Positions 49,927-59,634 of a DNA stretch of 64,000 nt are shown here, one piece after another; position 1 is the first letter of the stretch, and every line of letters starts with the position of its first letter. A program made the position numbers and the translations under genes. The notes under the pieces are model-generated. The model made no database searches, had not been told where the DNA came from, and saw only the letters and a program-made list of their open reading frames with translations. This DNA comes from RGIG6353 sp045653035 (GTDB lineage: Bacteria > Bacillota > Clostridia > Oscillospirales > SIG627), in the NCBI GenBank assembly GCA_045653035.1, contig JAZOLO010000003.1, positions 54,799 to 118,798 on the forward strand. The letters run 5' to 3'.

Positions 49927-51711
49927 TTACTGCTTTACAACAGTCTTTTCAAGTTCTTCTTTATTCGGGGTAACGTATGCCGTCCAATAGGTATTGTAGG
50001 TGACAAAGCCGGGCTTTGACGCAGGTGGCTTCTTCACATGCTTGATCATCGTATAATCAACCGCAACGTTCCCCCCCTCGGCAGAGGAGAACATTGCTGC
50101 AAGGCTTGCGGCAAAGGTAAAGTCCTCGGCAGGAGGCTCTTCGCCTTCAGTTTTAAGAATAACGTGGCTTCCTGCAAAGTTCTTCGTGTGAAACCACCAA
50201 TCTGTTTTTGAGGAAAACTTGGTGGTGAGCCAGTCATTCTGAAGATTGTTTTTACCAATATACACTTCAAGTCCCGAGGGCGAGGTTGCACGTAGGGGCT
50301 TGATTTTCTTCTTTTTATCGGCAAGCTTTAAGCTCTTGCGGTCACGCTTGCCGTAGCCCCACTGTGACAGCTCTTCTCTTATCTCGTCAAGGTCGCTCTC
50401 TGTTTCGGCACGGGAAAGGCTGTCAAGAACGGCATCAATATAGCGAAGCTCATTTTTTGCCTCTTCTATCTGCTTTGTTATCTCGACCTTTGCATTTTTC
50501 TTACGATTATATTTTTTATAATAACGCTGTGCATTTTGTGATGGAGAAAGTCTTTCATCAAGCTCAATTTTAACCTCGGGATAGCCTTCCTCGGAATAAT
50601 CTATTGCCGTAACGCTCTTGTCCCCTCTTTTAATTCTGTACATTTCCTGTGAAATAAGGTCACCGCACTTTTTGCAGTATTCCATTGTATCGGTATCTAC
50701 AAGCTCACTTTCCTGCACCTCAATCTTTTTGAGAAGTCTGTTTTGACTTTTGAGCAGTAGGTGAAAGATATCCTGTGAGCGCTGCTTTATTCTGTCGGCT
50801 TTATCTCTTGTGGAAAAAAAGGTGTCAATAAGGCTTGAAAAACTATCAAGAGTTTTGACGATACCGCGGTTTTCGTACTGTCTTATATCAATAAAGGCGT
50901 ATTCAAAGGGCAAGTCAGGTGTTTCCGTACGGCAAATAATGGTAGGTGTACCCTCTCCCGACAAAAGCTTTTCGTAGAATGACGAAAAGTGAAACCACAA
51001 CTTTTCCAGGTCGGTATTTCCGACACTTGCAGAGGCGTCACCCGTAGCACGGTAAACCGCCTCTCTTGAAATAAGAGGAGCTACTCCCGTGAAGCTTGAG
51101 GTAATAACCTTTTCGGTAAGGGCTGTCTTGTCAGCAGAATTCATCACCGACACAAAAGTCTCTCTGTCAAGCGTGGTGGGGTCAATTTTACCCTGTGACG
51201 GTGGCATCTCATAAATCATTCCTGCAAGGACAGGACGCTTCAGTGATTCGGTAAGGTCGGTAGTACGCACTGCACCGAGTATTTTCTTTTCACCGTCGCA
51301 GAAAATAATATTACTGTGCTTCCCGAGAATTTCGAGAATAAGATATTTCTTCGTGACGTATCCCATTTCGTCCTTGAAATCAAACTCTATCTCCAAAACT
51401 CTCTCAAAGGAAAGCTGTCTTATTTTAACAAGCCTTGAACCCGACAGATGCTTTCTGAGAAGCATACAAAAAGACGGAGGGGTATTGGGATTTTCCTTTG
51501 CAGTTTCGGTAAGGTGCATTCTGGGGTTTGATGAGCTTGCCGAAACAACAAGGCGATAGTTTTCACGGCCCGCATGTAATATGAGATGTATTTCGTCCCT
51601 TTCGGGCATTGTAATTTTATCTATTCTTGCACCGCCAAAGCCGTTTTCCTCACCGAGAAGCATATCAAGCTCACGGGACAGTGCAAGTACCATTCCGGCG
51701 TCAAATGCCAT
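49927..51711 (-). CDS. rqcH: Ribosome quality control factor RqcH (NFACT family)
   Basis: A 594-residue protein that binds stalled 50S-peptidyl-tRNA and adds C-terminal alanine tails. It shows the NFACT-N domain (LILHAGRENYRLVVSASSSNPRMHLT, PPSFCMLLRKHLSGSRLV), a central coiled coil (about 280-430) and the NFACT-R domain (GLEVYIGKNNLQNDWLTTK, WWFHTKNFAGSHVIL). Older annotations call it a fibronectin-binding protein. It begins 3 bases past the nif3 stop. Confidence 0.94.
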   Translation of the reverse strand: MAFDAGMVLALSRELDMLLGEENGFGGARIDKITMPERDEIHLILHAGRENYRLVVSASSSNPRMHLTETAKENPNTPPSFCMLLRKHLSGSRLVKIRQLSFERVLEIEFDFKDEMGYVTKKYLILEILGKHSNIIFCDGEKKILGAVRTTDLTESLKRPVLAGMIYEMPPSQGKIDPTTLDRETFVSVMNSADKTALTEKVITSSFTGVAPLISREAVYRATGDASASVGNTDLEKLWFHFSSFYEKLLSGEGTPTIICRTETPDLPFEYAFIDIRQYENRGIVKTLDSFSSLIDTFFSTRDKADRIKQRSQDIFHLLLKSQNRLLKKIEVQESELVDTDTMEYCKKCGDLISQEMYRIKRGDKSVTAIDYSEEGYPEVKIELDERLSPSQNAQRYYKKYNRKKNAKVEITKQIEEAKNELRYIDAVLDSLSRAETESDLDEIREELSQWGYGKRDRKSLKLADKKKKIKPLRATSPSGLEVYIGKNNLQNDWLTTKFSSKTDWWFHTKNFAGSHVILKTEGEEPPAEDFTFAASLAAMFSSAEGGNVAVDYTMIKHVKKPPASKPGFVTYNTYWTAYVTPNKEELEKTVVKQ

Positions 51712-51714
51712 ACT

Positions 51715-52488
51715 TTAATTTTCCTTTTTTATAAAATTTGAGGGTCTTTCACCATAAAATCTATATACCGACGGTGCATTCATAGCTTCAAGAATTTCCG
51801 CAAAGGCATCAACTGCGAGTATTTCCGTTGAGAAGTGCCCTGCATCTACCATCGTAATACCGTATGGCATCTCCTCGGTCACAATGCTGTAGGAAATATC
51901 ACCCGTAACCATAGCATCAGCGCCAAGAGTATGAGCAGTATGGATAAAGTCCTTTCCGCCGCCGCCAAGCACCGCCACCTTTTTGATACTTCTTTTGCCC
52001 TCGTAAAGTATAACGTCGGTGTCAAGAAGTCCTGCTACTCTTTTCCCAAATTCTTCGGGTGAGCATTCTTTTACGTCACCTATTCTACCCATAGGTATAC
52101 CGACTGTAATTCCAAATGGCACAGGGTTTTCAAGTAAAAGCTTTTTTGCAAGGCGGTCGTTCATTCCACCCTCGGCACTGTCAAAGCGTGTATGATAGGA
52201 AAGAACGGATATTCCGTTTTTTATAAGTTTTGCAATTTTTTTAGAGAGAGCTGAGCCGTCAAGTCTCTTTATGGGATTAAATATCATAGGGTGATGGCTC
52301 ACTATCAGGTTAGCACCGCACTTTACCGCTTCATATACCGCCTCGTCGGTAACGTCAAGAGTTGTAACAATACCAGTTATTTCGGTGCCCTTATCAAGCA
52401 CCAGCATTTCTCCGTCATTGTCCCATTCCTCACTGAGAGTTTTTGGAAAAAGAGAGTCAAGCTTCTCTATTACCTCATATATTTTCAT
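51715..52488 (-). CDS. Nif3-like dinuclear metal centre protein
   Basis: A 257-residue YqfO/Nif3 family protein: SEEWDNDGEMLV, VSHHPMIFNP (metal His pair), SYHTRFDSAEGGMND and the C-terminal DAGHFSTE. The family forms toroidal hexamers with a two-metal site; the enzymatic role is debated. The ATG at 52488 overlaps the end of trmK by 14 bases, with GGAGA before it; the longer frame start is rejected. The trmK-nif3 pair is conserved in Firmicutes. Confidence 0.93.
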   Translation of the reverse strand: MKIYEVIEKLDSLFPKTLSEEWDNDGEMLVLDKGTEITGIVTTLDVTDEAVYEAVKCGANLIVSHHPMIFNPIKRLDGSALSKKIAKLIKNGISVLSYHTRFDSAEGGMNDRLAKKLLLENPVPFGITVGIPMGRIGDVKECSPEEFGKRVAGLLDTDVILYEGKRSIKKVAVLGGGGKDFIHTAHTLGADAMVTGDISYSIVTEEMPYGITMVDAGHFSTEILAVDAFAEILEAMNAPSVYRFYGERPSNFIKKEN

Positions 52489-53167
52489 CAATTTTCTCCA
52501 TAAGTTTATTTTTAACAAGGGTAAGCTCCGCCCTGAGCTTTATATCCTCACTCGGGTCTTTCTTACCTCTTATTTTGTTTTCAACGTCATAAAGTGCACC
52601 CTCTATAACCTTTATGGCAAGTGCGGGGGCAACTGTATCGATCTTACCCGTCACCGCTTCACATTCGGTGATTTCTCGTACCTTTCCGTCATAGTATACC
52701 GACATCAGGGTATACACTCTGTTGTCCTCAAAAACGAGCTTTTCCTCATCTATACGAAAGCCCTCTCTCGCAAGGCTTTTTCGCAATGTAGAAATCTTCG
52801 TCATAGGCTGAAGCACCAGATGTATATCCTCGTTTTTCATAAATGGTGCACGTGAAATAATATCGAAAATAAGCTCTCCGCCCATTCCCGCTATTATAAA
52901 CTCATCGGCAAGAGAGTCGAGGGTGGCTGCTCCGTCGGTGAGTACAGTTTTAATTTTTTCTTCAAGTCCTGCTTTTTTTATGTTCTCCTCTGCCCTTTCA
53001 AGAGGTCCTTTTCCTATGTCTGAGGCAAAGGCAAAAGTCGCTTTTCCCGACTTCACAAGGGCTATGGGAAGATAGCCGTGGTCTGTGCCGATATCGGCAA
53101 TCCTTTTTCCTCCTCTTACAAGCAGGAAGGCGGCGTGAAGCCGCCTTGATAGCTCTTTTTCTCTCAT
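52475..53167 (-). CDS. trmK: tRNA (adenine22-N1)-methyltransferase
   Basis: A 230-residue SAM-dependent enzyme (YqfN) modifying A22 of tRNA. It has IADIGTDHGYLPIALV (SAM motif I), FASDIGKGPLERAEENI, and IIAGMGGELIFDII, then a C-terminal coiled coil. Its ATG overlaps the DUF1858 gene stop by a base. Confidence 0.94.
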   Translation of the reverse strand: MREKELSRRLHAAFLLVRGGKRIADIGTDHGYLPIALVKSGKATFAFASDIGKGPLERAEENIKKAGLEEKIKTVLTDGAATLDSLADEFIIAGMGGELIFDIISRAPFMKNEDIHLVLQPMTKISTLRKSLAREGFRIDEEKLVFEDNRVYTLMSVYYDGKVREITECEAVTGKIDTVAPALAIKVIEGALYDVENKIRGKKDPSEDIKLRAELTLVKNKLMEKIDENI

Positions 53168-53370
53168 TATTTAGATGCGAGATAGTCGTTTATCTTTTCA
53201 ACGAGCTCGTCTGCATCGGTGCCGTGAACCTCACAAGCTTCTTCGATGGACTCACCTCTTGCAGAGGGACAGCCAAGGCAATGCATTCCAATTTCAAGGA
53301 AGAATTTTCCTGTTTCTCTGTCAAAATCGAGAATGTCGCCGATGATTGTTTTTCTTGTTACCTTTTCCAT
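53167..53370 (-). CDS. DUF1858 domain protein
   Basis: A 67-residue protein with the DUF1858 pattern: an N-terminal IIGDILDFDRETGKFF, then GMHCLGCPSARGESIEEAC with a CxxC pair, then a C-terminal helix. Such small CxxC proteins occur beside redox or hybrid-cluster proteins; function unknown. It is flanked by the degenerate P-type ATPase gene and trmK in one gene train. Confidence 0.88.
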   Translation of the reverse strand: MEKVTRKTIIGDILDFDRETGKFFLEIGMHCLGCPSARGESIEEACEVHGTDADELVEKINDYLASK

Positions 53371-53391
53371 AGTAGTTCTCCTTTTTTTAAT

Positions 53392-56001
53392 TTACACGTT
53401 TTTTTCGCTTTCTGCGAAAATATATTTTTTTACAAGCTTTATTCCCATACATATAAGGGCGGGAACAAGTCCTGTAATAAGTGCCAATGAAACTATTTTA
53501 ACGTTTGGTGCTTTAACAGATATCAAAGATGCGAACGAAGGTGTCAAAACAAAGAGCAAAACAATGGCAAATGAAAGAAGCGTCGATATGATAAGCTCTT
53601 TATTCTTGAATACGCTCATATCAAACACGTCGTCCATTGAAAGAGTATAGCTTAAAAATACTGTGCTCGATACAAGTGCTATCAGCGCACCGCCCCTCAT
53701 TTCAAAAAGGTCGGGCACAATGGAGAGTGAAAACCTTGCCGTAAGGGTTACCACCACACTTGCAACAAAGGAAGTGATACAGGGTATGATAAGCAGGTTT
53801 TGCAAATTCATGCCTTGATTTTCCTTGCCAAAGGTATCCTTTAATTCATTTCCTCTTAAGTTCTCCGTAGAAAGTGACACTGCAAGAGGAAGTGCCGTGA
53901 GGAGTGCATAAAGAGTTATGGCGGCAGGTGAAAATGCGGCAGCTCCAAGGCTTATTATTGGTATTATTGCAGAAAAGAGCAATATAAACTGGAAGCTCAT
54001 AAAGTACTGGAGCACATGTCTTGTATTTCTGTAAACAAGACGTGCATATTTTATGCACTCGGGTATAAGCTCGAAGCCTGAATTTATAACCACGTCGGAA
54101 TTCTGTATTGTGGCATTATCTCCCATAACGGCAGAAGAAAATGACACGTCGGATTCAAGAAGCAATTGCAGGTCATCAACCGATGATACTGCCGATGCAA
54201 TTATATCTCCGTCCTGCTTACGCCATGATACGACCTTTGCTTTATCGGCAGAGCTGAGGGAGAGATAAATTTTATATTTCTTTATCTCAGTTCTGAAAAG
54301 CCCTTCGTCAACACCTGCAAAATCCTTTGCAGTAATTTCCATATCTCCGTCCTTCATGATAGAAAGGCTCTTTGCAAAGCCGATAGAGGTGAATTTTGCT
54401 TCATTGCTCATGAGCACCACGTCGATGCCCGACTTTGAAACTGCGTTCACCGCTCTCGCGGCATCGGCATTTATTGAGGTGTGGAGACCTATATAGCCCT
54501 TGAAGGTAAATCCCTTGTCGCTGAATAGCTGTCCTGCACCTTCCTTGTACTCTATTCTTTTTACTGCAACAGCCACTACTCCCTCGTTGCCCTCTGCAAT
54601 AGAGTGAGCAAGGTCGCGGAGCGCTCTCTTTTCACGCTCGAAAAGCATTCTGTCTTCTCCGTCCTTGGTAGCTTTTATACAGGTTTTAAGTACTGCCCAA
54701 GGTGAGCCGAGAGAGACTGTATAGAACTCTCCATCCTTAAAATAAATTGCACGGCTCATCTGCATGGGTGCGTCATAGGGCATTTTTTCAAGAGTAAGAT
54801 ATTTCTCGTTTATAACGCTCTGAGTTATACCAAGCTCCTCACCTGCACGCTGAAGTGATTTTTCAACGCTGACTCCGTTGTAGTTCATGCCACCGTCACC
54901 GCTGACACATGCAGTGAGTGCAAGCTCGAAAATCTCCCTTACGTCGGGGTCAGTAGCAGATTTGAACTTCTTTCTCTCATCGTTGACATAAACGGTATTG
55001 GGCTTTGGTGATGAGTTCCTGAAATAACGGCTGTTATCAACAACGATACAGTTTATATCGCACATTCGGTCTATTGCTGTCATATCTCTTATAACGCACC
55101 CTTTTTTGTAAAGCCTTTTGGATCCTACCGACAGGGTAAGGTCAAAGAGGGTCAGCACCAAATCAGGGAAAGATACAAGTGCGAGTGACACCGACAGATA
55201 GAATATATCAAAAATTTCCTTGCCCGAAGCAACACCCCAAACAAAGAGTATTGCAGATATGATAAGCCAAATAAGGGATACGTTTTTTGAAATGAAAGAT
55301 GCTATTTCAAAAACCTTAGTACGTCTTGCATGCTTTGAACGAGTGGTAAGCTTGTTCCTCTTATCGAAAACGTCGCGACCCGTATTGCAGACAATGGCTC
55401 TTGCACTGCCCGACATAACAACGCTTCCTGCAAAGAGAATACACTCGTAGTAAGGTACTCCCTTGCCACGTATTACGTCCTCCTGTGTAAGCTTTAAAAC
55501 GGGAGAGGAATTTCCCGTAAGCTGTACCTCACTGACTCTGAGAGTGCTTTGATTTATTATGAGAGCATCACAGGGTACAACGTCACCGAAGCCAACAAGT
55601 ATTATATCCCCCTGCACAAGGTCGGAAGAATCCACCTCGCATATTTTGCCGTCTCTTATAACTCTGCTTCTGGAGTGTTTACTATTTATAATGTCGGTGA
55701 CCTTTGCGTTATAGCGGTTTGCAACTATCTTGAAGGTAAGATAAACCCCGAAGAAAAGGAGAAGCGAGAGAAATCCTCCCATGTCCTTTTTGTAGTATAT
55801 AGAAAAGATAGACAGTACTGCAAAAATGAGAGGAACAACGTCACCGAAAATCTCCTTTACGGTGTATAGAACACCTTTCTCTACGCGGTGAGAAGAAAGC
55901 TCAGCTCTGTTCTTCTCTACCTGCTCCGAGGTGAGTCCCTTTTCGGGGTCGCTTTTCAAAACCTCAAGTAGCTTTACTGCGTTTATTTCGAGAAGATTCA
56001 T
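53392..56001 (-). CDS. Degenerate P-type ATPase homologue (predicted pseudo-ATPase)
   Basis: An uninterrupted 869-residue protein with full P2-type layout: cation N-domain, actuator domain (DLVQGDIILVGFGDVVPCDALI), P and N domains, ten membrane segments. Yet the catalytic motifs are altered: TGES is TGNS (162-165); DKTGT is DNSRY (from Asp322); the M4 PEGLP is FPDLV (278-282); KGxxE is LGSPW; DPPR is HTSI; TGD is SNE (532-534); GDGxNDA is SSVDDLQ (605-611); and the M6 NLVTD equivalent is ALLTA. Only the aspartate itself remains. Ion pumping therefore seems impossible; a scaffold or regulatory role is inferred. ATG overlaps the clpE stop (ATGA). Confidence 0.85.
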   Translation of the reverse strand: MNLLEINAVKLLEVLKSDPEKGLTSEQVEKNRAELSSHRVEKGVLYTVKEIFGDVVPLIFAVLSIFSIYYKKDMGGFLSLLLFFGVYLTFKIVANRYNAKVTDIINSKHSRSRVIRDGKICEVDSSDLVQGDIILVGFGDVVPCDALIINQSTLRVSEVQLTGNSSPVLKLTQEDVIRGKGVPYYECILFAGSVVMSGSARAIVCNTGRDVFDKRNKLTTRSKHARRTKVFEIASFISKNVSLIWLIISAILFVWGVASGKEIFDIFYLSVSLALVSFPDLVLTLFDLTLSVGSKRLYKKGCVIRDMTAIDRMCDINCIVVDNSRYFRNSSPKPNTVYVNDERKKFKSATDPDVREIFELALTACVSGDGGMNYNGVSVEKSLQRAGEELGITQSVINEKYLTLEKMPYDAPMQMSRAIYFKDGEFYTVSLGSPWAVLKTCIKATKDGEDRMLFEREKRALRDLAHSIAEGNEGVVAVAVKRIEYKEGAGQLFSDKGFTFKGYIGLHTSINADAARAVNAVSKSGIDVVLMSNEAKFTSIGFAKSLSIMKDGDMEITAKDFAGVDEGLFRTEIKKYKIYLSLSSADKAKVVSWRKQDGDIIASAVSSVDDLQLLLESDVSFSSAVMGDNATIQNSDVVINSGFELIPECIKYARLVYRNTRHVLQYFMSFQFILLFSAIIPIISLGAAAFSPAAITLYALLTALPLAVSLSTENLRGNELKDTFGKENQGMNLQNLLIIPCITSFVASVVVTLTARFSLSIVPDLFEMRGGALIALVSSTVFLSYTLSMDDVFDMSVFKNKELIISTLLSFAIVLLFVLTPSFASLISVKAPNVKIVSLALITGLVPALICMGIKLVKKYIFAESEKNV

Positions 56002-58304
56002 TTCTGCCTGCACTCCACTCGAAGCTCACCCTCCGATACGGTAACCGATACCTCGTCTATTCCCTTTTCGTAATTCACTATCATTTGCTCAGCGATTACG
56101 TCCTCAACAGAGCTTTGGATATATCTTCTAAGGTTTCTTGCTCCATATTTTTCGCTGAACGACTTTTCAGCAATGAATGAAAGAGCCTCATCTGTAAAGG
56201 TTAAGTCTATTGCCTTCTTGTCAAGCACTTTTTTAAGGTCTGTGAGCTGTATGAGTGCTATCTTCTTCATCTCGTCTATTCCGAGTCTGTTAAACGTTAT
56301 TATTTCGTCAACTCTGTTTATGAATTCGGGCCTTAAAAACTGAGAGAGCGCTTTTTCGGTTTTATCTGAGTTGCTCTTTTCATTTGTGGTGCTAAAGCCA
56401 GATATGTTGTTTGATGAGCCTGAACCTGCGTTTGTGGTCATGATTAGCACTGTATTTTCAAAGTTGACCTGTTTGCCGTGGGCATCGGTTATCATGCCGT
56501 CGTCAAGAATCTGAAGAAGAATATTCATAACGTCGGGATGTGCTTTTTCTATCTCGTCAAAGAGTATTACAGAGTAGGGCTTACGTCTTATCTTTTCGGT
56601 AAGCTGACCTGCCTCATCGTATCCAACGTAGCCTGGAGGGGCACCGATAATTCTCGCCACCGAGTGCTTCTCCATAAATTCCGACATATCAAGTCTTATA
56701 AGGGCTTCGGGTGAATCGAAAAGCTCACCTGCAAGTACCTTTACAAGCTCGGTTTTACCAACACCTGTAGGTCCTGCAAATATAAAGGATACGGGACGGC
56801 GTTTATAGGCAATACCTACCCTAGACCTCTTTATAGCACGGCATACCGCCTCTATCGCCTTATCCTGTCCGATAATTCTGGAGGATAAGTTTTCTGAAAG
56901 CTTTTCAAGCTTTTTATAATCGTTTTCCGCAATGCTCGTTGCAGGAACTCCTGTCCATACCTCGATAACACGGGCAAGGTCCTTTTCGCGAAGCTTTATT
57001 TCTGCACGCTTGAGTGTCAGCTCGTCAAACTCGTTCTGTGCCTTTATTTCGGCTACCTTTACGTCGGCTATCTTGGAGTATATCTCGTCTGTCGGGTCGT
57101 CGATGGATTCAAGTCCCTCACGCTGAGTTTTTAACTTTGCCATTTCTTTTTCAAGCTCACCCATTCTGTTTATAACAGGGCTTTCAAGGGCTACTCTTGC
57201 ACAGGCTTCGTCTAGGAGGTCTATAGCCTTATCGGGTAAAAATCTGTCGGTAATATATCTTTCGGAGAGTACTACCGTCTTTTCAACAATATCCTCGGGC
57301 ACTACTATTCCGTGGAAGCTTTCGTAGTATTTCTTGATACCGAGTATTACGTCAATTGTATCGCTTATTGATGGCTCGTTTACCATAACAGGCTGGAAAC
57401 GGCGTTCCAAAGCTGAGTCCTTTTCAATATATTTTCGGTACTCCGAAAGAGTAGTTGCACCTATAAGCTGAATCTCGCCTCGGGAAAGTGCTGGCTTTAA
57501 GATGTTAGCGGCGTTCATACCGCCTTCGGTATCACCTGTTCCAACTATTGTGTGTACCTCATCTATAACAAGGATAATATTTCCAAGAGCCTTAACTTCT
57601 TCGATAAGACCTCTTATTCTGTTTTCAAACTGTCCTCTGAACTGCGTGCCTGCCACAAGCGCTGTCATATCCACTATAAATATTTCTTTGTCACGAAGCT
57701 TAAATGGCACGTTCCCTTCGGCAATTCTCTCAGCAAGGGCTTCGGCAAGGGCTGTTTTACCAACTCCGGGCTCACCTATAAGACAGGGGTTATTCTTCTG
57801 TCTGCGACAAAGAATTTGAACCATTCGGTCAAGCTCTTTTTCTCGTCCTATAATATTGTCAAGCTTACCTTCTCTCGCACGGCGGGTGAGGTCAATGCAA
57901 AACTGGGAAAGAAACTTCCTTTCCTTTTCTGCCTTCTTATTCTTCTTGCCGTTTGGTGACTCTCCCTCCCCTTTCGCTCTCTCCTGAAGATTTCGGTCAT
58001 TCATAAAGAGTCTTCTTAAATCAAAGGCAGGGGCACCCGTATTGTCGGCGCCGTCCTCTGTGGGAATAAGCCCCGACAGGTCAGAGGAATCCATGGACTC
58101 CATTACGTCTGCCATTTCTCCTGCTATTGCTTCTATTTCGTCATCACCTATTCCCATTTTGGAAATAACGTCGGTAACGGGCTTTATATTAAGCTCCTTT
58201 GCACATTTGAGACAAAGTCCCTCCTGCTTTTGTTCGTTTCCTTCAATTTTGGTTATAAATACAACTGCAGGGCGTACCTTGCATCTTGAACACATCTGCC
58301 ACAT
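55998..58304 (-). CDS. clpE: ClpE-like Hsp100 ATPase with N-terminal zinc finger
   Basis: A 768-residue unfoldase that feeds proteins to ClpP. It has an N-terminal zinc finger with CSRC and CLKC pairs (Cys5, 8, 31, 34) and no Clp_N repeats, then AAA-1 (GEPGVGKT, VIDEVHTIVG), a middle domain (about 400-470), AAA-2 (GPTGVGKT, LFDEIEKAH, TTNAGS) and a C-terminal D2 small domain. These features are those of ClpE rather than ClpC. Its stop overlaps the start of the degenerate P-type ATPase gene, so they are translationally coupled. Confidence 0.9.
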   Translation of the reverse strand: MWQMCSRCKVRPAVVFITKIEGNEQKQEGLCLKCAKELNIKPVTDVISKMGIGDDEIEAIAGEMADVMESMDSSDLSGLIPTEDGADNTGAPAFDLRRLFMNDRNLQERAKGEGESPNGKKNKKAEKERKFLSQFCIDLTRRAREGKLDNIIGREKELDRMVQILCRRQKNNPCLIGEPGVGKTALAEALAERIAEGNVPFKLRDKEIFIVDMTALVAGTQFRGQFENRIRGLIEEVKALGNIILVIDEVHTIVGTGDTEGGMNAANILKPALSRGEIQLIGATTLSEYRKYIEKDSALERRFQPVMVNEPSISDTIDVILGIKKYYESFHGIVVPEDIVEKTVVLSERYITDRFLPDKAIDLLDEACARVALESPVINRMGELEKEMAKLKTQREGLESIDDPTDEIYSKIADVKVAEIKAQNEFDELTLKRAEIKLREKDLARVIEVWTGVPATSIAENDYKKLEKLSENLSSRIIGQDKAIEAVCRAIKRSRVGIAYKRRPVSFIFAGPTGVGKTELVKVLAGELFDSPEALIRLDMSEFMEKHSVARIIGAPPGYVGYDEAGQLTEKIRRKPYSVILFDEIEKAHPDVMNILLQILDDGMITDAHGKQVNFENTVLIMTTNAGSGSSNNISGFSTTNEKSNSDKTEKALSQFLRPEFINRVDEIITFNRLGIDEMKKIALIQLTDLKKVLDKKAIDLTFTDEALSFIAEKSFSEKYGARNLRRYIQSSVEDVIAEQMIVNYEKGIDEVSVTVSEGELRVECRQK

Positions 58305-58324
58305 AAAAAACCTTTCCTGTATCT

Positions 58325-58885
58325 TTAACTGTTCTTAACCGTATATTTTGTCATTATATTTTTTCTGTAATTTATAAAATACATAATAAGTGAAAAAAGC
58401 ATAAATCCTATAAGGAATATGCCAAGCAGAAGTCTTACCATACCGGGCATATTTTTCACGGTAACAAGTAAAACAACCACTATGTAAAAGGCAACTGTAC
58501 CCGCCTTTCCGTACCAGCTTGACTGTACGTAAACTTTTCTCTTTTTTAAAACCTTCGTTGCTCCAACAAGAAGCAACGCTTCTTTTATGACAAGGACTAA
58601 AACTATCCACCAAGGCACAAGCTTAGATATCCCAAGACATACCAGTGCCGCTATCTGCATACACTTGTCAGCCAGCGGATCAAGCACCTTACCTATATTA
58701 GTTATCCAGTTATTATGTCTTGCAAGGTATCCGTCAACAACGTCGGTAGCACCTGCAAACAGGAAAACTGCCATTGCCGATAAATGTTTTTCTTTTGCCA
58801 AAAACAAATACACAAAAACAGGTACAAGACAAATTCTGAAAACCGAAAGAACGTTAGGTATATTAGATTTTTTTAGTAATGCCAT
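58325..58885 (-). CDS. pgsA: Phosphatidylglycerophosphate synthase
   Basis: Makes phosphatidylglycerophosphate from CDP-diacylglycerol and glycerol 3-phosphate. A 186-residue membrane protein with the CDP-alcohol phosphotransferase signature DVVDGYLARHNNWITNIGKV leading to LDPLADK, with three catalytic Asp. NIPNVLSVFRI at the N-terminus is typical. It provides the substrate for cardiolipin synthase encoded at 13.9 kb. Confidence 0.95.
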   Translation of the reverse strand: MALLKKSNIPNVLSVFRICLVPVFVYLFLAKEKHLSAMAVFLFAGATDVVDGYLARHNNWITNIGKVLDPLADKCMQIAALVCLGISKLVPWWIVLVLVIKEALLLVGATKVLKKRKVYVQSSWYGKAGTVAFYIVVVLLVTVKNMPGMVRLLLGIFLIGFMLFSLIMYFINYRKNIMTKYTVKNS

Positions 58886-58897
58886 ACAATCCCTCTT

Positions 58898-59620
58898 TTA
58901 CTTTAGTATCAAATCCTCCAGAAGTCCCATGGGACTGTTTGAAGAAAGGTAGCCGTAAATAATGGTTTCCCCTTTGAAGTCTCCTGTTCCAAGGGACTCT
59001 CCGCCTACTTTAACGTAGGGAAGAATCACGTCGAGAATAGAAACGAAAATGAATACGAATACAACGCCAAGGATAATTCCAAGAATAAGACCAAGTATTT
59101 TGTTCGTTGCATTGAGAATGGGGAGCTTTACAATTTTACCTACAATAAAGCCCACAACGTTTATCACAACAACGGCAGCAATGAAAAGAGCAATAAATGC
59201 CACAACTCTCGAAACCGCCATACCTAGAGGCTGTGATATATACTCTGCAATAAGCTCACCCGTATTTGCTCCAAATTCATTATATTTCTCTGCAAGGGCA
59301 CTTATGTCAATGCCGAGGTTTTCAACGTACTTAAAGAACTCCGAATGCTCTGCCTCGAGAAGCGGTCCTATATCGAGATTTGCCGTTGAATCGGCACCAA
59401 GCCAGTTTGCAATTTTATCAAGAGCTATATTCTCGAATATGTTTTTGAAAATCCTGTCATAAAAGAACTGTCCGAGCTTTGCGGAATAAAATGCCGCAAC
59501 AGCAAGGGCAACTATGTTCTTGAGAAAGGAAATAACTGTTTTTACAAATCCGTTTTTATAGCCTGCAATACAGCATAGCACCATTATTCCAAGAATAAGT
59601 GCATCGATTAAAATGTTCAT
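58898..59620 (-). CDS. CvpA family membrane protein
   Basis: A 240-residue protein with about four membrane helices, the N-terminal LIDALILGIMVLCCIAGYKNG and GFVKTVISFLKNIVALAVA block and a later AFIALFIAAVVVINVVGFIV helix, as in CvpA/colicin V production proteins. Exact function unresolved (envelope homeostasis in some species). Good Shine-Dalgarno AAGGAG. Confidence 0.85.
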   Translation of the reverse strand: MNILIDALILGIMVLCCIAGYKNGFVKTVISFLKNIVALAVAAFYSAKLGQFFYDRIFKNIFENIALDKIANWLGADSTANLDIGPLLEAEHSEFFKYVENLGIDISALAEKYNEFGANTGELIAEYISQPLGMAVSRVVAFIALFIAAVVVINVVGFIVGKIVKLPILNATNKILGLILGIILGVVFVFIFVSILDVILPYVKVGGESLGTGDFKGETIIYGYLSSNSPMGLLEDLILK

Positions 59621-59634
59621 AAATACTCTCCTTA

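Noticed and set aside
53392..56001. Sequencing frameshift or pseudogene explanation for the P-type ATPase
   Set aside because: The frame is open over 869 codons with preserved membrane segments and domain order; the motif changes are substitutions, not indels.
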